Origin: Nephrocerus scutellatus
Taxonomy: Eukaryota > Arthropoda > Insecta > Diptera > Pipunculidae
DNA: 64,000 nt
Assembly: GCA_947095585.1 (NCBI GenBank)
Contig: OX352763.1
Span: 47,273,481 to 47,337,480 of the forward strand
Direction of reading: 5' to 3'
Numbering within the stretch: position 1 is the stretch's first letter; the number at the start of each line of letters is the position of its first letter. Below are positions 22,410 through 32,625 of the stretch, one piece after another. Under the pieces are notes generated by a model. The model worked only from the letters and a program-made list of their open reading frames with translations. It did no database searches and was not told where the DNA came from. Both the position numbers and the translations under genes were made by a program.

Positions 22410-23255
22410 TGCCACTAAATACGATGGCAAGTTAGTATCGCTGGCTGCGAACAATGGTGGCAGGGTGCTCCTTTGGCCGAGACTTCCGTAACACAACTTA
22501 CTGATGCAGGTACAAATAATGCTGCTTCCACTAAATAAGTGGTTGCGGCGGCAAGACATATATGTCGCTGACTGCGAGCAATGGCGGCAGGGTGCTCCTT
22601 TGGCCGAGACTTCCAGGACGCAAGTTACTGGTACAGGTACAAATAATGCTGCTTCCACTAAATAAGTGATTGCGGCGGCAAGACATATATGTCGCTGACT
22701 GCGAGCAATGGCGGCAGGGTGCTCCTTTGGCCGAGACTTCCAGGACGCAAGTTACTGGTACAGGTACAAATAATGCTGCTTCCACTAAATAAGTGATTGC
22801 GGCGGCAAGACATATATGTCGCTGACTGCGAGCAATGGCGGCAGGGTGCTCCTTTGGCCGAGACTTCAAGGACACAAGTTACTGATGCAGGTACAAATAA
22901 TGCTGCTTCCACTAAATAAGTGGTTGCGGCGGCAAGACATATATGTCGCTGACTGCGAGCAATGGCGGCAGGGTGCTCCTTTGGCCGAGACTTCCGTAAC
23001 ACAACTTACTGATGCAGGTACAATAATGCTGCTTCCACTAAATAAGTGGTTGCGGCGGCAAGACATATATGTCGCTGACTTCGAGCAATGGCGGCAGGGT
23101 GCTCCTTTGGCCGAGACTTCCAGGACACAAGTTTCTGATGCAGGTACAAATAATGCTGCTTCCACTAAATAAGTGGTTGCGGCGGCAAGACATATATGTC
23201 GCTGACTGCGAGCAATGGCGGCAGGGTGCTCCTTTGGCCGAGACTTCTAGTTAAT
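22410..23255. repeat. 127-bp tandem repeats in BEL-1 5' leader, about 7 copies
   Basis: The word ttgcggcggcaagacatat starts at 22543, 22670, 22797, 22924, 23050 and 23177, and a worn copy precedes it at about 22416. Steps are 127 bp (one is 126). The repeats lie between the 5' LTR and gag. The long frames they create on both strands are by-products of a repeat length close to a multiple of three and are not genes. Confidence 0.93.
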
Positions 23256-23282
23256 AAAATTGCAAGTTGCACGAAATAAAGC

Positions 23283-23609
23283 TGTTAAAAATCGCAATCG
23301 ATTCTTGGGCTACGAAATTTAATTTCTCGAAAACGTCATCCGACATTCGGAAAAAATTTATTTCTAAAAATAACTTCATTATTATATGCGATGTAAAAGT
23401 AATAAATTGTCTTACCGTGGTTTTGCTGCCCAACTCGTCGAATGCTGCGATTTTAATGAAAATGGCCGGCCGGAAATTCTATGGTATAAGCACGTTTAGC
23501 AAACGCAAGTGTCAAACGCGATGCATTCGCTTCTTTTTCATTCAACGAGTTGAGTAGCAAAGCCATTTACATTAATACTTTTTTCTGGCGGAGTTGCCGT
23601 TCTGCAACA
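23283..23609 (-). repeat. BEL-1 5' LTR
   Basis: 327 bp, TGTTAAAAATCG to TCTGCAACA on the plus strand; the 5' LTR for minus-strand coding. Followed by the tcaat target duplication. Confidence 0.93.
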
Positions 23610-23677
23610 TCAATTAATTCGATATTTTCCTTAAAATTTAACAATGTTTTTCTTAAAAATACTCTGTTTCTTTTCTG
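23610..23677 (-). pseudogene. Gypsy B remnant between BEL-1 and the MITE
   Basis: 68 bp of AT-rich sequence left between two insertions. By position it joins the integrase tail ending at 32626 to the pol tail at 16416. Confidence 0.5.
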
Positions 23678-23688
23678 TACAGGGTGTA

Positions 23689-24198
23689 TGGGACTCTGGT
23701 TAGCTCCCATATATATATATATGGATCGAGCCTTCGTCGATTTAGTATTTTTTGCTGATTATTTAAGAATCTAAATAAAACAATGGCGAAGATTTTAAGA
23801 TTTAAGAATTTATTACTTCGTTAGCTCTTAAGGCCTGATTTAAAGTTAAAAAAAACGGTGGACAACAAGCAGCACTTAGAATATATTATTAAGTGAAATT
23901 ACACGCGCAAGAAAAAATATATCCTTCCTTACTCGTTACGCAGTCAGAATAATAGTAAAGTGAAAGATGCCGGAAGGGCGAGGCTTGTCTTAAAAAAACA
24001 ATAAAAATTCAAAGTGAAGTTAGGTGCAGTTGTTCTTTTGGGAAATTGCAACTCGACATTAAGCGAGGAGCACACTGCCAAGTTGCAATTTCCCAAGAAG
24101 GGCGCATGTACACCATTTTGACTTTGCTGGCACAAAGTGACTGAAATAATTTTAAATAATTATATTAGTTTGAAAGAAGAAAAACAATAGTCACCACA
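23689..24198 (-). repeat. Gypsy C 3' LTR
   Basis: 510 bp between TGGGACTCTGG and GTCACCACA on the plus strand. Contains a short (ta)n run near 23710. Lacks the 10-bp aaataatttt present in the other LTR. Confidence 0.92.
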
Positions 24199-24213
24199 CA
24201 TACTCCCCCCCCC
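24199..24213 (-). other. Gypsy C polypurine tract
   Basis: On the minus strand nine G then agtatg lead directly into the TGTGGTGAC start of the 3' LTR. Confidence 0.8.
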
Positions 24214-24239
24214 AGTGAAAACAAAAAATGAATTGTTCA

Positions 24240-27200
24240 TTATTTCAAGAAGCGAGCCGGGGTTCTGGAAACTCTTCCTGCGCGAGTCGATGTATGGCCC
24301 CGCAAATCGGGTGAAATTGCTGGAGGGTCCAGCTTAAAGGTAACAGATTTTTTGGATTTCACGATAGGAAGATCCGTAATGTCGGTAGCGGATGGAAGCT
24401 GGTGAGAATTACGATGATCTAAATTCCCCTCAAAAATTTGATAACAGGGTTTTAACCGATCAATTGAAACCTTGATGCATTTGCCATTAACTTCAATAAT
24501 AAATGACTTGTCAGACCGACCAATTACTAGATGAGGTCCGGTATAAGGAGGTTGCAGAGACTTACGTAAAGCGTCCGTTCTGAGGAAAACATGTGAACAC
24601 TGATTTAAGTCTTTGCTAATAAAAACTTTGTCAACATTATGGCTGGAAGCTGGAACTGGTTTAACTTCATTAAAATGGTTTTTTAAATCTCTAGCAAAAT
24701 CCGATTGAAGAGTCTTATGAGGATTCGGTTCAAGAAATTGGCCAGGAACTCGCAGAGAAGTACCGAAAACGAGTTCAGCCGGAGTAGCTTGAAGCTCCTC
24801 ACTGAAGGTAGTTCGCAGACCGAGCATAATGATTGGCAGAACTTTAGTCCAATCCGATCGGTTATGGCACATAATGGCAGCCTTCATGATACGATGCCAT
24901 CGTTCAATCATACCGTTACACTTCGGATTGTAACTCGTAGTTCTTTTCCTTTCGAAACCTAAGAGTGATGAAAGCTCGGAGAAGATTTGTGATTCGAATT
25001 GGGCTCCCTGATCCGTTATAATGGAAACTGGAACACCAAAACGAGCAATCCAGACTGAATATATAGCCCAGGCAACGGTGGCGGCAGTAATGTCCGGCAC
25101 GGGAATCGCCTCAGCCCAACGAGTAAACCTGTCGATCAGTGTAACACAGTATCGTTGCTCCTCCGAAACAGGTAACGGACCAACGATGTCTAGATGAATC
25201 TCGGAGAAGCGTTCTGAAGATAATTTATAAGAACCAAAAGGAGATTTCGTGTGTCGAGAGACTTTGGATTTCTGACAAGGAAAACAGCTCTGCGCCATGA
25301 TCCTAGCATCCTTACGAATGGAAGGCCATACAACATTTTTGGTTAATAACCGAACTGAAGCTTTGATACCTGGATGAGATAGCTTGTGGAAAGAGTCGAA
25401 AACGCTTTGTCGAAAACTTCTTGGGATAAAAGGTCTTGGAGGGTCTGAAGAAGTATCGCAGTAGATGAATTTATTGGACCCGAAAGAGACCGGAAATTGT
25501 TTCAATTTTAGTGATGAACCGGAAGTTAACATTTCACGCAATTCGACATCGTTAGTCTGCGCATCCGCTATAGCTGAATAATCAATGCTTTCGGGAAATG
25601 AAATTTGATTAATACGCGAGAGCGCGTCTGCGACCACATTATCGATGCCAGAAACATGTCGTATATCCGTTGTAAACTGACTGATGAAATCTAAATGTCT
25701 AAACTGGCGAGGAGATGCTTTATCCAAATTCTGACGAAAAGCGAATACAAGAGGTTTGTGATCCGTAAATAGTGTGAACTTTCTACCTTCTAGGAGGTAT
25801 CGAAAATGCTTGATACCGGAATATGCGGCCAAAAGTTCGCGATCATAAGCGCTGTATCTCTTTTGTGCTTCGTTGAGACGGACCGAAAAAAAACTAAGGG
25901 GGGACCAGGTATCAGACACAAATTGCTGTACCACCGCCCCAAGCGCAGAGTCGGAAGCGTCAACCATAATAGCTAAAGGTGCCGAAATATTTGGGTGAGA
26001 CAACAGAGTAGCTTGGCATAATTTCTCTTTGCATTTTTCAAAAGCCACAATAGCTGGAGGAGACCAATTAATAGGAATCTTACTATTTTTCTTGTATCCC
26101 TTTAAAAAATCGTTCAGTAAAATTTGATCCTCGGCAGCATTTGGTATAAAACGTCTATAAAAGTTTATTATGCCAAGAAAACGTTTTAACTCTTTGACAT
26201 GAAAAGGGCGTTTGATCATCTTAATAACATCAATTCGCTGTTGAGAAGGTAAAATGCCTTGTGCAGTAACCGAATGCCCCAAAAAGGATATTTTCTCAGA
26301 AGCAAAAACACATTTATCAAAGTTAATGATTAAACTGTGTTCGGCGAATCTTTGAAAAATAATTTTTAAATGCTCCATATGCTCTGCAAAGTTTTTTGAA
26401 GCTACCAAGACATCATCCAGGTATACGAAACAAAAATTAAGTCCCAACAGAACGGAATGCATCAAACGTTGGAAAGATTGTGCCGCATTTCGAAGTCCAA
26501 AAGTCATTTTGCAAAACTCAAACAGACCAAAAGGAGTTGAGATGGCTGTTTTCGGAATATCGGAAGGTTCGATGGGAATTTGGTGGTAAGCATGGACAAG
26601 ATCTAAGGTGGAGAATAAAGTACAACCCTCCAATTGGTATACAAAATCTTGGAGGTGAGGAATGGGATAACGATCTGGAGTAGTAACTCTATTGAGGGCT
26701 CGGTAGTCTCCGCAAGGTCGCCATTCACCATTCTTTTTCTTCACCAAGTGTAAAGGGCTAGACCACGAACTTTTACTAGGTCTACAAATACCTAATTCCA
26801 TCATTTTCTCAAATTCCGCCTTCGCGATTTTGAGCTTGTCCGGAGCCAGACGGCGAGTTTTGCAGGCAACCGGTGGTCCAGTAGTTTCTAGCCGATGCGT
26901 CACATTGTGTTTAATTTCGGAAGTTCCGATTGAATTCTGCGTGACTTCTGGAAAGGCTTTAATCAAGCGTTGGATTTCAGGACGTAGTGCTGATGAATCG
27001 ATATTGGAAAGAGAAGGATCCTGTGAAGTAAAAAGGCTACCAGACGTATGCAGAGAGGTTAACGGGTCAATGAGCCTCTGTCTCTGTATATCTACTAGCA
27101 ACCCTGAATGTTTCAGGAAATCCGCTCCGATAATAGGTATCGAAACATCTGCCACAATGAACTCCCAACGGAATTCGCGACGAAGACCAATATTTAATTT

Positions 27201-27401
27201 TAGAAATTTTGAACCGAATGCCTTAACTGGTGTACCATTGGCTGCAAACAAGTTAAAGACAGAAGTTGTGGAAGAAAATTTGCAAAGTTTTGGAGGTATA
27301 ACAGAAACGTCGGCACCAGTATCAATTAAAAATTTGTTTCGAGAATTAATTTCGAAAACTAAAAGACGACAAGAAGTATGACCATCAATACCTGCCGTCA
27401 C
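24240..27401 (-). CDS. Gypsy C pol polyprotein (protease, RT, RNase H, integrase)
   Basis: 1053 codons from the first Met of an uninterrupted frame; in life it is probably entered by a -1 frameshift from gag at 27419-27425. Domains in order: aspartic protease near residue 28 ([14 protein letters not shown]); RT at ~190-360 with [11 protein letters not shown] and the palm box [11 protein letters not shown]; RNase H with [16 protein letters not shown] and [10 protein letters not shown]; integrase with the HHCC finger ([11 protein letters not shown] ... CFPCQKSK) and DDE core ([28 protein letters not shown]). The C-terminus ends [11 protein letters not shown]. Every catalytic residue looked for is present, so this is the best candidate in the window for an active element. 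No env follows. Confidence 0.96.
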   Translation of the reverse strand: MTAGIDGHTSCRLLVFEINSRNKFLIDTGADVSVIPPKLCKFSSTTSVFNLFAANGTPVKAFGSKFLKLNIGLRREFRWEFIVADVSIPIIGADFLKHSGLLVDIQRQRLIDPLTSLHTSGSLFTSQDPSLSNIDSSALRPEIQRLIKAFPEVTQNSIGTSEIKHNVTHRLETTGPPVACKTRRLAPDKLKIAKAEFEKMMELGICRPSKSSWSSPLHLVKKKNGEWRPCGDYRALNRVTTPDRYPIPHLQDFVYQLEGCTLFSTLDLVHAYHQIPIEPSDIPKTAISTPFGLFEFCKMTFGLRNAAQSFQRLMHSVLLGLNFCFVYLDDVLVASKNFAEHMEHLKIIFQRFAEHSLIINFDKCVFASEKISFLGHSVTAQGILPSQQRIDVIKMIKRPFHVKELKRFLGIINFYRRFIPNAAEDQILLNDFLKGYKKNSKIPINWSPPAIVAFEKCKEKLCQATLLSHPNISAPLAIMVDASDSALGAVVQQFVSDTWSPLSFFSVRLNEAQKRYSAYDRELLAAYSGIKHFRYLLEGRKFTLFTDHKPLVFAFRQNLDKASPRQFRHLDFISQFTTDIRHVSGIDNVVADALSRINQISFPESIDYSAIADAQTNDVELREMLTSGSSLKLKQFPVSFGSNKFIYCDTSSDPPRPFIPRSFRQSVFDSFHKLSHPGIKASVRLLTKNVVWPSIRKDARIMAQSCFPCQKSKVSRHTKSPFGSYKLSSERFSEIHLDIVGPLPVSEEQRYCVTLIDRFTRWAEAIPVPDITAATVAWAIYSVWIARFGVPVSIITDQGAQFESQIFSELSSLLGFERKRTTSYNPKCNGMIERWHRIMKAAIMCHNRSDWTKVLPIIMLGLRTTFSEELQATPAELVFGTSLRVPGQFLEPNPHKTLQSDFARDLKNHFNEVKPVPASSHNVDKVFISKDLNQCSHVFLRTDALRKSLQPPYTGPHLVIGRSDKSFIIEVNGKCIKVSIDRLKPCYQIFEGNLDHRNSHQLPSATDITDLPIVKSKKSVTFKLDPPAISPDLRGHTSTRAGRVSRTPARFLK

Positions 27402-27415
27402 TGGCTGATGGTCGC

Positions 27416-28513
27416 TTATTTTTTTGAAAGCGACGAATTTGTCTTTGTAAATTCAGAAAAGTGGATGCAATCTGTTATGCACTTCTGCGCCTTGTCACCG
27501 AATCTACGATGATAGAAGCATTCGCCAGATTTTGGTAGCGAATTATTTCGATTTCCCTGTCGAGAAGGGCTCTTCGAATTTTCACGAGAAGAGAACCTGG
27601 ATCTAGAAGAACTTCGTGGCTTGCGATAATTTAAAGAGTTTTGTGCGGTGAAAGCTGACAACTCCATTAATACTTGATTATTAAACTTCTCAAAAGATTC
27701 TGCCAGACTTGACGTCGCGACCGAATTCTGATTAAGAGATATCTCGTTGACCGAAGAATTCTCTAAAGCAGAGACTTTACCAGAGATCATTGTTTCAAAA
27801 ACAACGTCAGCTCTTTCTGCTAAAACAGCCAATGATACATCGTTCTCAAAAGGAGACAAAATCATTTGTACCTGAGTAGGCAATCGTTGTAGCCAAAGTT
27901 GTCTAATGGTTTTTTCATTAAAATCGCTACCAGCATTCAAACGGAACAATGCCAAAAGCTGTGACGGTTTTTTGTCACCCAATGTTAACCCGCTCATTAA
28001 ATTGTGTAAACGAGTTTTTTCAGACTCTCCTAATGTACGCACAACCTCATTTTTAAACGTTGTGTAAGAAGTCGGTCTTTTATCGCGAAGAATCAAATCA
28101 GCGAAGGTATTATGCAGTCTCGAGTCTAAAGCTGCTACTGCATGCGAATACATTGTCGTTTCAGACTTGATTCCAGCTACATTGAACTGATGTTCCAAAA
28201 TATCAAACCACACTGCCGGATTCTGATTGAATAACGGCTGAGGGGACTTAAAAGCGACATATGACACTTCCCTAACACTAGACGCGTTTTTGTTAGAACC
28301 GCCAGGAAGAAATGCACCGCAATTACCACCAGCCTCAATACTGCCCTGCAACAAGGCTTTTCGAAATACATCGACTTTGCTCTCGATAAAAACGGTCGAC
28401 TCGCTTTTGGGTGGAGAATCCGGAACACCTCCAACCGCACCCTGATCACCAACTACTTTGGGGTTGGACATGATTAAAAGTTCTTCAACCGGTGAAGGAG
28501 CTCGTAGTGACAT
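27416..28513 (-). CDS. Gypsy C gag (capsid/nucleocapsid)
   Basis: 365 codons starting [18 protein letters not shown]. The middle part ([20 protein letters not shown] and [16 protein letters not shown]) resembles arthropod Gypsy gag. Near the C-terminus [18 protein letters not shown] spaces Cys-x2-His-x9-Cys-x3-Cys, the CHCC arrangement known for CsRn1-clade gag rather than the CCHC knuckle. The gag stop TAA (27416-27418) comes directly after a run of seven A, and pol is in the -1 frame. A Ser/Arg-rich stretch precedes the finger and may bind RNA. Confidence 0.93.
   Translation of the reverse strand: MSLRAPSPVEELLIMSNPKVVGDQGAVGGVPDSPPKSESTVFIESKVDVFRKALLQGSIEAGGNCGAFLPGGSNKNASSVREVSYVAFKSPQPLFNQNPAVWFDILEHQFNVAGIKSETTMYSHAVAALDSRLHNTFADLILRDKRPTSYTTFKNEVVRTLGESEKTRLHNLMSGLTLGDKKPSQLLALFRLNAGSDFNEKTIRQLWLQRLPTQVQMILSPFENDVSLAVLAERADVVFETMISGKVSALENSSVNEISLNQNSVATSSLAESFEKFNNQVLMELSAFTAQNSLNYRKPRSSSRSRFSSRENSKSPSRQGNRNNSLPKSGECFYHRRFGDKAQKCITDCIHFSEFTKTNSSLSKK
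27419..27425 (-). promoter_or_regulatory. Putative -1 ribosomal frameshift site between gag and pol of Gypsy C
   Basis: On the minus strand the gag frame ends TCA AAA AAA TAA, giving the heptamer A AAA AAA right before the stop. Slipping back one base leads into the open pol frame ([14 protein letters not shown]). The heptamer fits the X XXY YYZ rule. A downstream stimulatory structure was not analysed. Confidence 0.75.
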
Positions 28514-29179
28514 TAACGCAATGCAATAAAAACCCGAATCGTAAAATTCAAAATGTAATCAAAAATATAAATGATTTTTTGTATCGAAATGTAAAATATT
28601 TTAAGAATCGTATAATGAACTAAGTCTTTTGTGCCAACATAGAAATCAAAATGAGTACTTACAGTTTTTGTTTATTGAGGTAATTAAAATTTTGAAATGC
28701 AACAGTTGTTGCGCTGGTGCTTCTGCTGTTGCGGCTGAAGTTGTTGTTGTCTCTGCTGTATTAGCTGTTGATGCTGTAGCTGTTAATGCTGGAGCCAGTT
28801 CTGCTGCCTTAACTGTTGATGCTAAACTGTTGATGCTTAACTGTTGTTGCTTAACTGTTGATGCTAAACTGTTGATGCTTAACTGTTGATGCTTAACTGT
28901 TGATGCTTAACTGTTGCTGCTTAACTGTTGATGCTTAACTGTTGCTGTAGCTGGTTCTGCTGTAGCAGCTATTGATGCTGTTAATGCTGCAGACGATTCT
29001 GCTGCAGGTATGCAACGCTGCACCTCGTAAAGTTACTTTTGCTGCGTGATGATGATATGAAGGTTGTTGTAATAAGCTGCTGTTCGAAAGCTGCAGTGGC
29101 AGCGCACAGGCAGAGTAGATGCAGTATTGCCGAAAAAATCCACTCACAGCAAAAAAAATATTAACGACGCAAAATACTC
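28514..29179 (-). other. Gypsy C 5' leader with 14-bp repeats
   Basis: Untranslated region between primer site and gag. 28811-28944 is about ten copies of a 14-bp word, ctgttgatgcttaa with point variants. The flanks are rich in CTG/GTTG (CAG/CAAC on the transcript). No ORF of interest. Confidence 0.8.
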
Positions 29180-29198
29180 AATCACGTCGGGGTCACCA
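29180..29198 (-). other. Gypsy C primer binding site, tRNA-Trp
   Basis: The plus strand reads aatcacgtcggggtcacca, the 3' end of eukaryotic tRNA-Trp with its CCA tail. On the minus (element) strand this is an exact 19-nt site for that tRNA, six bases from the LTR. The match is to my memory of the tRNA-Trp 3' end. Confidence 0.88.
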
Positions 29199-29204
29199 AT
29201 TATA

Positions 29205-29724
29205 TGGGACTCTGGTTAGCTCCCATATATATATATATGGATCGAGCCTTCGTCGATTTAGTATTTTTTGCTGATTATTTAAGAATCTAAATAAAACAAT
29301 GGCGAAGATTTTAAGATTTAAGAATTTATTACTTCGTTAGCTCTTAAGGCCTGATTTAAAGTTAAAAAAAACGGTGGACAACAAGCAGCACTTAGAATAT
29401 ATTATTAAGTGAAATTACACGCGCAAGAAAAAATATATCCTTCCTTACTCGTTACGCAGTCAGAATAATAGTAAAGTGAAAGATGCCGGAAGGGCGAGGC
29501 TTGTCTTAAAAAAACAATAAAAATTCAAAGTGAAGTTAGGTGCAGTTGTTCTTTTGGGAAATTGCAACTCGACATTAAGCGAGGAGCACACTGCCAAGTT
29601 GCAATTTCCCAAGAAGGGCGCATGTACACCATTTTGACTTTGCTGGCACAAAGTGACTGAAATAATTTTAAATAATTTTAAATAATTATATTAGTTTGAA
29701 AGAAGAAAAACAATAGTCACCACA
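29205..29724 (-). repeat. Gypsy C 5' LTR
   Basis: 520 bp, same ends as the 3' LTR, with one extra 10-bp aaataatttt near 29670. Confidence 0.92.
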
Positions 29725-29950
29725 GGTGTATCCGTTAAGATGGCAAATACTTAAAGGGATGATTCCTTGGTTAATTTCGTAAAAAAAATCGTATGGGATT
29801 GGAGGGTCTATTTTCAACCCGTAGCGTTTTAATGTGAAAAGACGTACTTTTGACCTCACATCAATTCAAACCCTGTAACTGTTGAACGCTTGTAGCTACA
29901 AGGTCACTGTTGGCCATTTTTGAAAGAAAATTATATTTTTAAGATCAAAT

Positions 29951-30133
29951 TGTTGAAATTAAAATTAAAATACATCATCTAACACTGTTGAACAGGTTAT
30001 GAACACTGTTAATTTAATTTGTATACAACTTCACCCTGTTGAATAAACCATTCCTGTTTGAATTGTCAAAGAGCAAATACACTTTCTTTTTACTTCTCTG
30101 CTATAAATAAAGTTTACTTTTATTATTTAAACA
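29951..30133 (+). repeat. Copia-1 5' LTR
   Basis: 183 bp, TGTTGAAATT to TTTAAACA. About 8 bp shorter than the 3' copy, with several indels (for example actgaatatc is missing). Confidence 0.9.
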
Positions 30134-30148
30134 GGTCATGGGCCCAGG
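30134..30148 (+). other. Copia-1 primer binding site, internal tRNA-iMet type
   Basis: ggtcatgggcccagg follows the 5' LTR at once. It matches, with a mismatch or two, the complement of the anticodon stem-loop of initiator tRNA-Met, the half-tRNA primer used by Drosophila copia. Confidence 0.78.
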
Positions 30149-30248
30149 TACGAAAAATTAATTTAAGGGTTACTGTAATAATTGTAGCAGTCATCGAATA
30201 ACCCACTTTGCCAATAATTTGTGAGGATTATCGTGATTATTAAAAATC

Positions 30249-30935
30249 ATGTCTCATGCGATGTCAATGATGGAAAAATTGCGGGGACGCGAGAATTTCT
30301 CATCATGGAAATTTGCCATGGAGGCATACCTTCAGCATGAAGGTTTATGGAATGCTGTACTCGGAGTTGATTTGAAAGAAGAAAATGTGACGAAAGCAAA
30401 ATCAAAAATAATTTCGGTAATCGACCCAGTGAACTACGTTCATATACAGTCGGCGCAAACTGCGAAAGATGCCTGGGATAAATTGATCGAAGTATTCGAC
30501 GACTCGGGATTAACACGGATGGTTCGCCTACTTTGTAAACTAATTACAATAAAATTGAGTGAATGCGAGTCCATGGAAAAATACGTGAACGAGATAATTT
30601 CAACAGCACATCGACTTCGTGAAATAAAGTTTGATGTAAATGACGAGTGGTTGGGTACATTAATGCTTGCGGGACTGCCTGATGTTTATAAGCCTATGGT
30701 TATAGGATTGGAAAGTTCCAGCATTAAAATAACTGCAGATGCAGCTAAGACGAAGCTCTTGCAAGATTGTCAGTCTCACCTAGCAGAAGGGAATACTTCA
30801 GTGGCGCTGGTGAGTCGCCAAACCAACAACAACAACGTAAAGCAAGTTCAAAGAAAAGGAACTTTAAAAAATTCAAACACCGAACAGGACAACAAAAATC
30901 AATGCTTTCATTGCTTATTTGTACATCAAAGCTAA
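30249..30935 (+). pseudogene. Copia-1 gag
   Basis: 228 codons from MSHAMSMMEKLRGRENFSSW, a typical Copia gag start, through AWDKLIEVFDDSGLTRMVRL and GLPDVYKPMVIGLE (gag-polypeptide fold of the UBN2 type). The expected CCHC knuckle is reduced to CFHCLFVHQS before a stop. Protease continues in another frame, so a frameshift or deletion separates them. Confidence 0.88.
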
Positions 30936-31899
30936 CATCTTGGTATATTGATTCAGGTGCATCAGCGCACATGTGTGAACCAGAAGGATTTATTCAATGT
31001 ATATCCAACACTCATGATAAAGCAGCTAACAACACGGTTATGAAAATCAAAGGGACGGGGAAAGTGACTTTTGATGTAAAATTAAATACCAAAGTTCAAT
31101 CGAGATTTGCCGAAAATGTGTTGTTTGTTCCGGAATTAAGCACGAATCTATCCGTCTATCCGTCAGCAATATGGTGGAAAACGATAAGAAAATCGTGTTT
31201 GACAAAAGTGGATGCAAGATATATGAAGGTGGTGAAGTGATTGCCACTGGTCATCTTGATAATGGGCTTTTTATGCTGGATTGCTCTCATCCAAATGTCA
31301 ATTATTAACACGACAAGATAAATTGGTTGACAGTGTAATGTGGCATCGTCGAAAGGGTGTCATTAGCTATGATAAGCTGGAGAAATTAAGGAATGCATCT
31401 CACAACTTTAATTTCACCAAAACCAAATGTACCAGTTGCTCCGTTTGCTTGTTAGGAAAGCAAAATAGATTTCCATTTCGTAGTTCCGAAAATCGTTTTG
31501 ACACTGTACTAAAACTAGTACATTCTGATTTATGTGGGCCGATAGAACAGCCATCGACGGGAGGTGCCCGATACATTTTGACATTTGTTGATGATTTCTC
31601 ACGAAAGGTTTTTATATACCCAATTAAACTTACATCGGATGTCTTCGAAATGTTCAAAGTTTTCAAAAATTCTGTGGAAAAGTTTTCAAAAATTCTGTGG
31701 AAAACGAACTCAGTCGAAAAATCAAAACCATCCGGACTGATAATGGAGGTGATTATTGCAACACATCATTCAAATCTTTTCTGTAAAAATGCGGAATAAA
31801 GTTGCAAACTACTGTGCCATATACGCCTCAGCAGAATGGTGTGGCTGAGCGTATGAATCGTACTTTGATTGAAAAGATGCGTTGTATGCTTTTCACATG
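30767..31899 (+). pseudogene. Copia-1 protease and integrase, several frames
   Basis: Protease: SWYIDSGASAHMCE in 30767-31240. Pre-integrase: MWHRRKGVISYDKLEKL and CTSCSVCLLGKQ in 31281-31799. Integrase core: HSDLCGPIEQPSTGG (first Asp), RTDNGGDY (second Asp), PYTPQQNGVAERMNR (Glu). A perfect 23-bp tandem duplication at 31658-31703 shifts the frame inside the core. The reading ends at EKMRCMLF where the deletion joins the LTR. Confidence 0.88.
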
Positions 31900-32090
31900 T
31901 GTTGAAATTTAAATTAAAATACATCACCTAACACTGTTAACTGAATATCTGAACAGGTTATGAACACTGTTAATTTAATTTGTATACAACTTCACCCTGT
32001 TGAATAAACCCTTCCTGTTTGAATTGTCAAAGAGCAAATACACTTTCTTTTTACTTCTCTGATATAAAGTTTACTTTTATTATTTCAACA
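31900..32090 (+). repeat. Copia-1 3' LTR
   Basis: 191 bp, TGTTGAAATT to TATTTCAACA; follows the integrase fragment without RT or polypurine tract. Confidence 0.9.
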
Positions 32091-32625
32091 CAAATAATGT
32101 ACATTTTTTTAAATTCTTGACAACGTTACCGATATAAACGTCTTCAAAATCCAAAAAAAAAATTTAATTTTTTTTTCAAACGCAAATATTTCGAAAATTA
32201 CTCTCGGATATTTTTTTTTGACAATAGCAGTATGAAAGCCTATTCAATTTTCTACAAATCCATCTCACAATATTTACGAATTTGGTCAACAGGGGCAGGG
32301 TTAAAAATGAAAGTTTTGACCTTTGAGCTTTAATATTGCATTTGTCAAAAAAAAAATTGAAAATAAAATTTAAAAAAAGAAAATTTTTTTTGGATTTGGA
32401 CGACGTTTATATCGGTAACGGTTCCAAGAATTTAAAAACATGTACATTATTTGAAGCTAGAAGCGTTCAAGAGTTACAGGGTGTGAATTGATGTAAGTTC
32501 AAAAGTACGTCTCTTCCTATTAAAACGCTACGTACACTGCAGGGGTTGAAAATAGACCACCCCCTTCAATACGATTATTTTTCACGAAATTAACCAAGAA
32601 ATCGCCCTTACGGATACACCCTGTA

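Larger units (their letters stand above)
16417..23609 (-). mobile_element. BEL/Pao retrotransposon BEL-1, full length but coding-defective
   Basis: Two 327-bp LTRs with TG/CA ends flank a 6.5-kb interior coding gag, protease, RT/RNase H and integrase on the minus strand. A 5-bp target duplication tcaat brackets it (16412-16416, 23610-23614). The LTRs differ at only two sites that I could find, yet the coding region has at least seven stops or frameshifts. It sits inside Gypsy B pol. Confidence 0.95.
23689..29724 (-). mobile_element. Ty3/Gypsy element C (CsRn1-like), apparently intact
   Basis: LTRs of 510 bp (23689-24198) and 520 bp (29205-29724) flank intact gag and pol on the minus strand. 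They appear identical apart from a 10-bp aaataatttt repeat unit. The 6-bp target duplication ggtgta lies at 23683-23688 and 29725-29730, inside the MITE terminal repeat. A tRNA-Trp primer site and a CHCC gag finger are both features I associate with the CsRn1 clade. All parts needed for retrotransposition are present. Confidence 0.95.
29951..32090 (+). mobile_element. Copia-1 retrotransposon with internal deletion
   Basis: Two short LTRs (29951-30133, 31900-32090) start TGTTGAA and end (T)CAACA or AAACA. The 5-bp target duplication caaat is at 29946-29950 and 32091-32095, inside the MITE. Gag, protease and most of integrase are present, then the sequence jumps at 31899 directly into the 3' LTR. 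RT and RNase H are gone, so it could only move with help from another copy. Confidence 0.93.
23680..32623. mobile_element. Long-TIR MITE carrying two nested retrotransposons
   Basis: The left end reads cagggtgta (23680) and, after the Gypsy C insertion, continues tccgttaag at 29731. The right end is its reverse complement (cttacggatacaccctg, ending 32623). TA dinucleotides flank both ends (23678-23679, 32624-32625), as for Tc1/mariner-type elements. The terminal repeats continue inward: the text around 32096-32140 (gtacatt, accgatataaacgtc) is mirrored at about 32400-32455. Without its two insertions it is about 760 bp and encodes nothing, so it is non-autonomous. Confidence 0.8.

Noticed and set aside
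22368..23254. Repeated 96-118-codon frames on both strands that look like a repeat protein
   Set aside because: They are translations of the 127-bp non-coding leader repeats of BEL-1; both strands are open equally and each is cut where unit phase changes.
26830..27381. 183-codon plus-strand frame inside Gypsy C pol
   Set aside because: Antisense shadow of the protease/RT region, with no recognisable domain.
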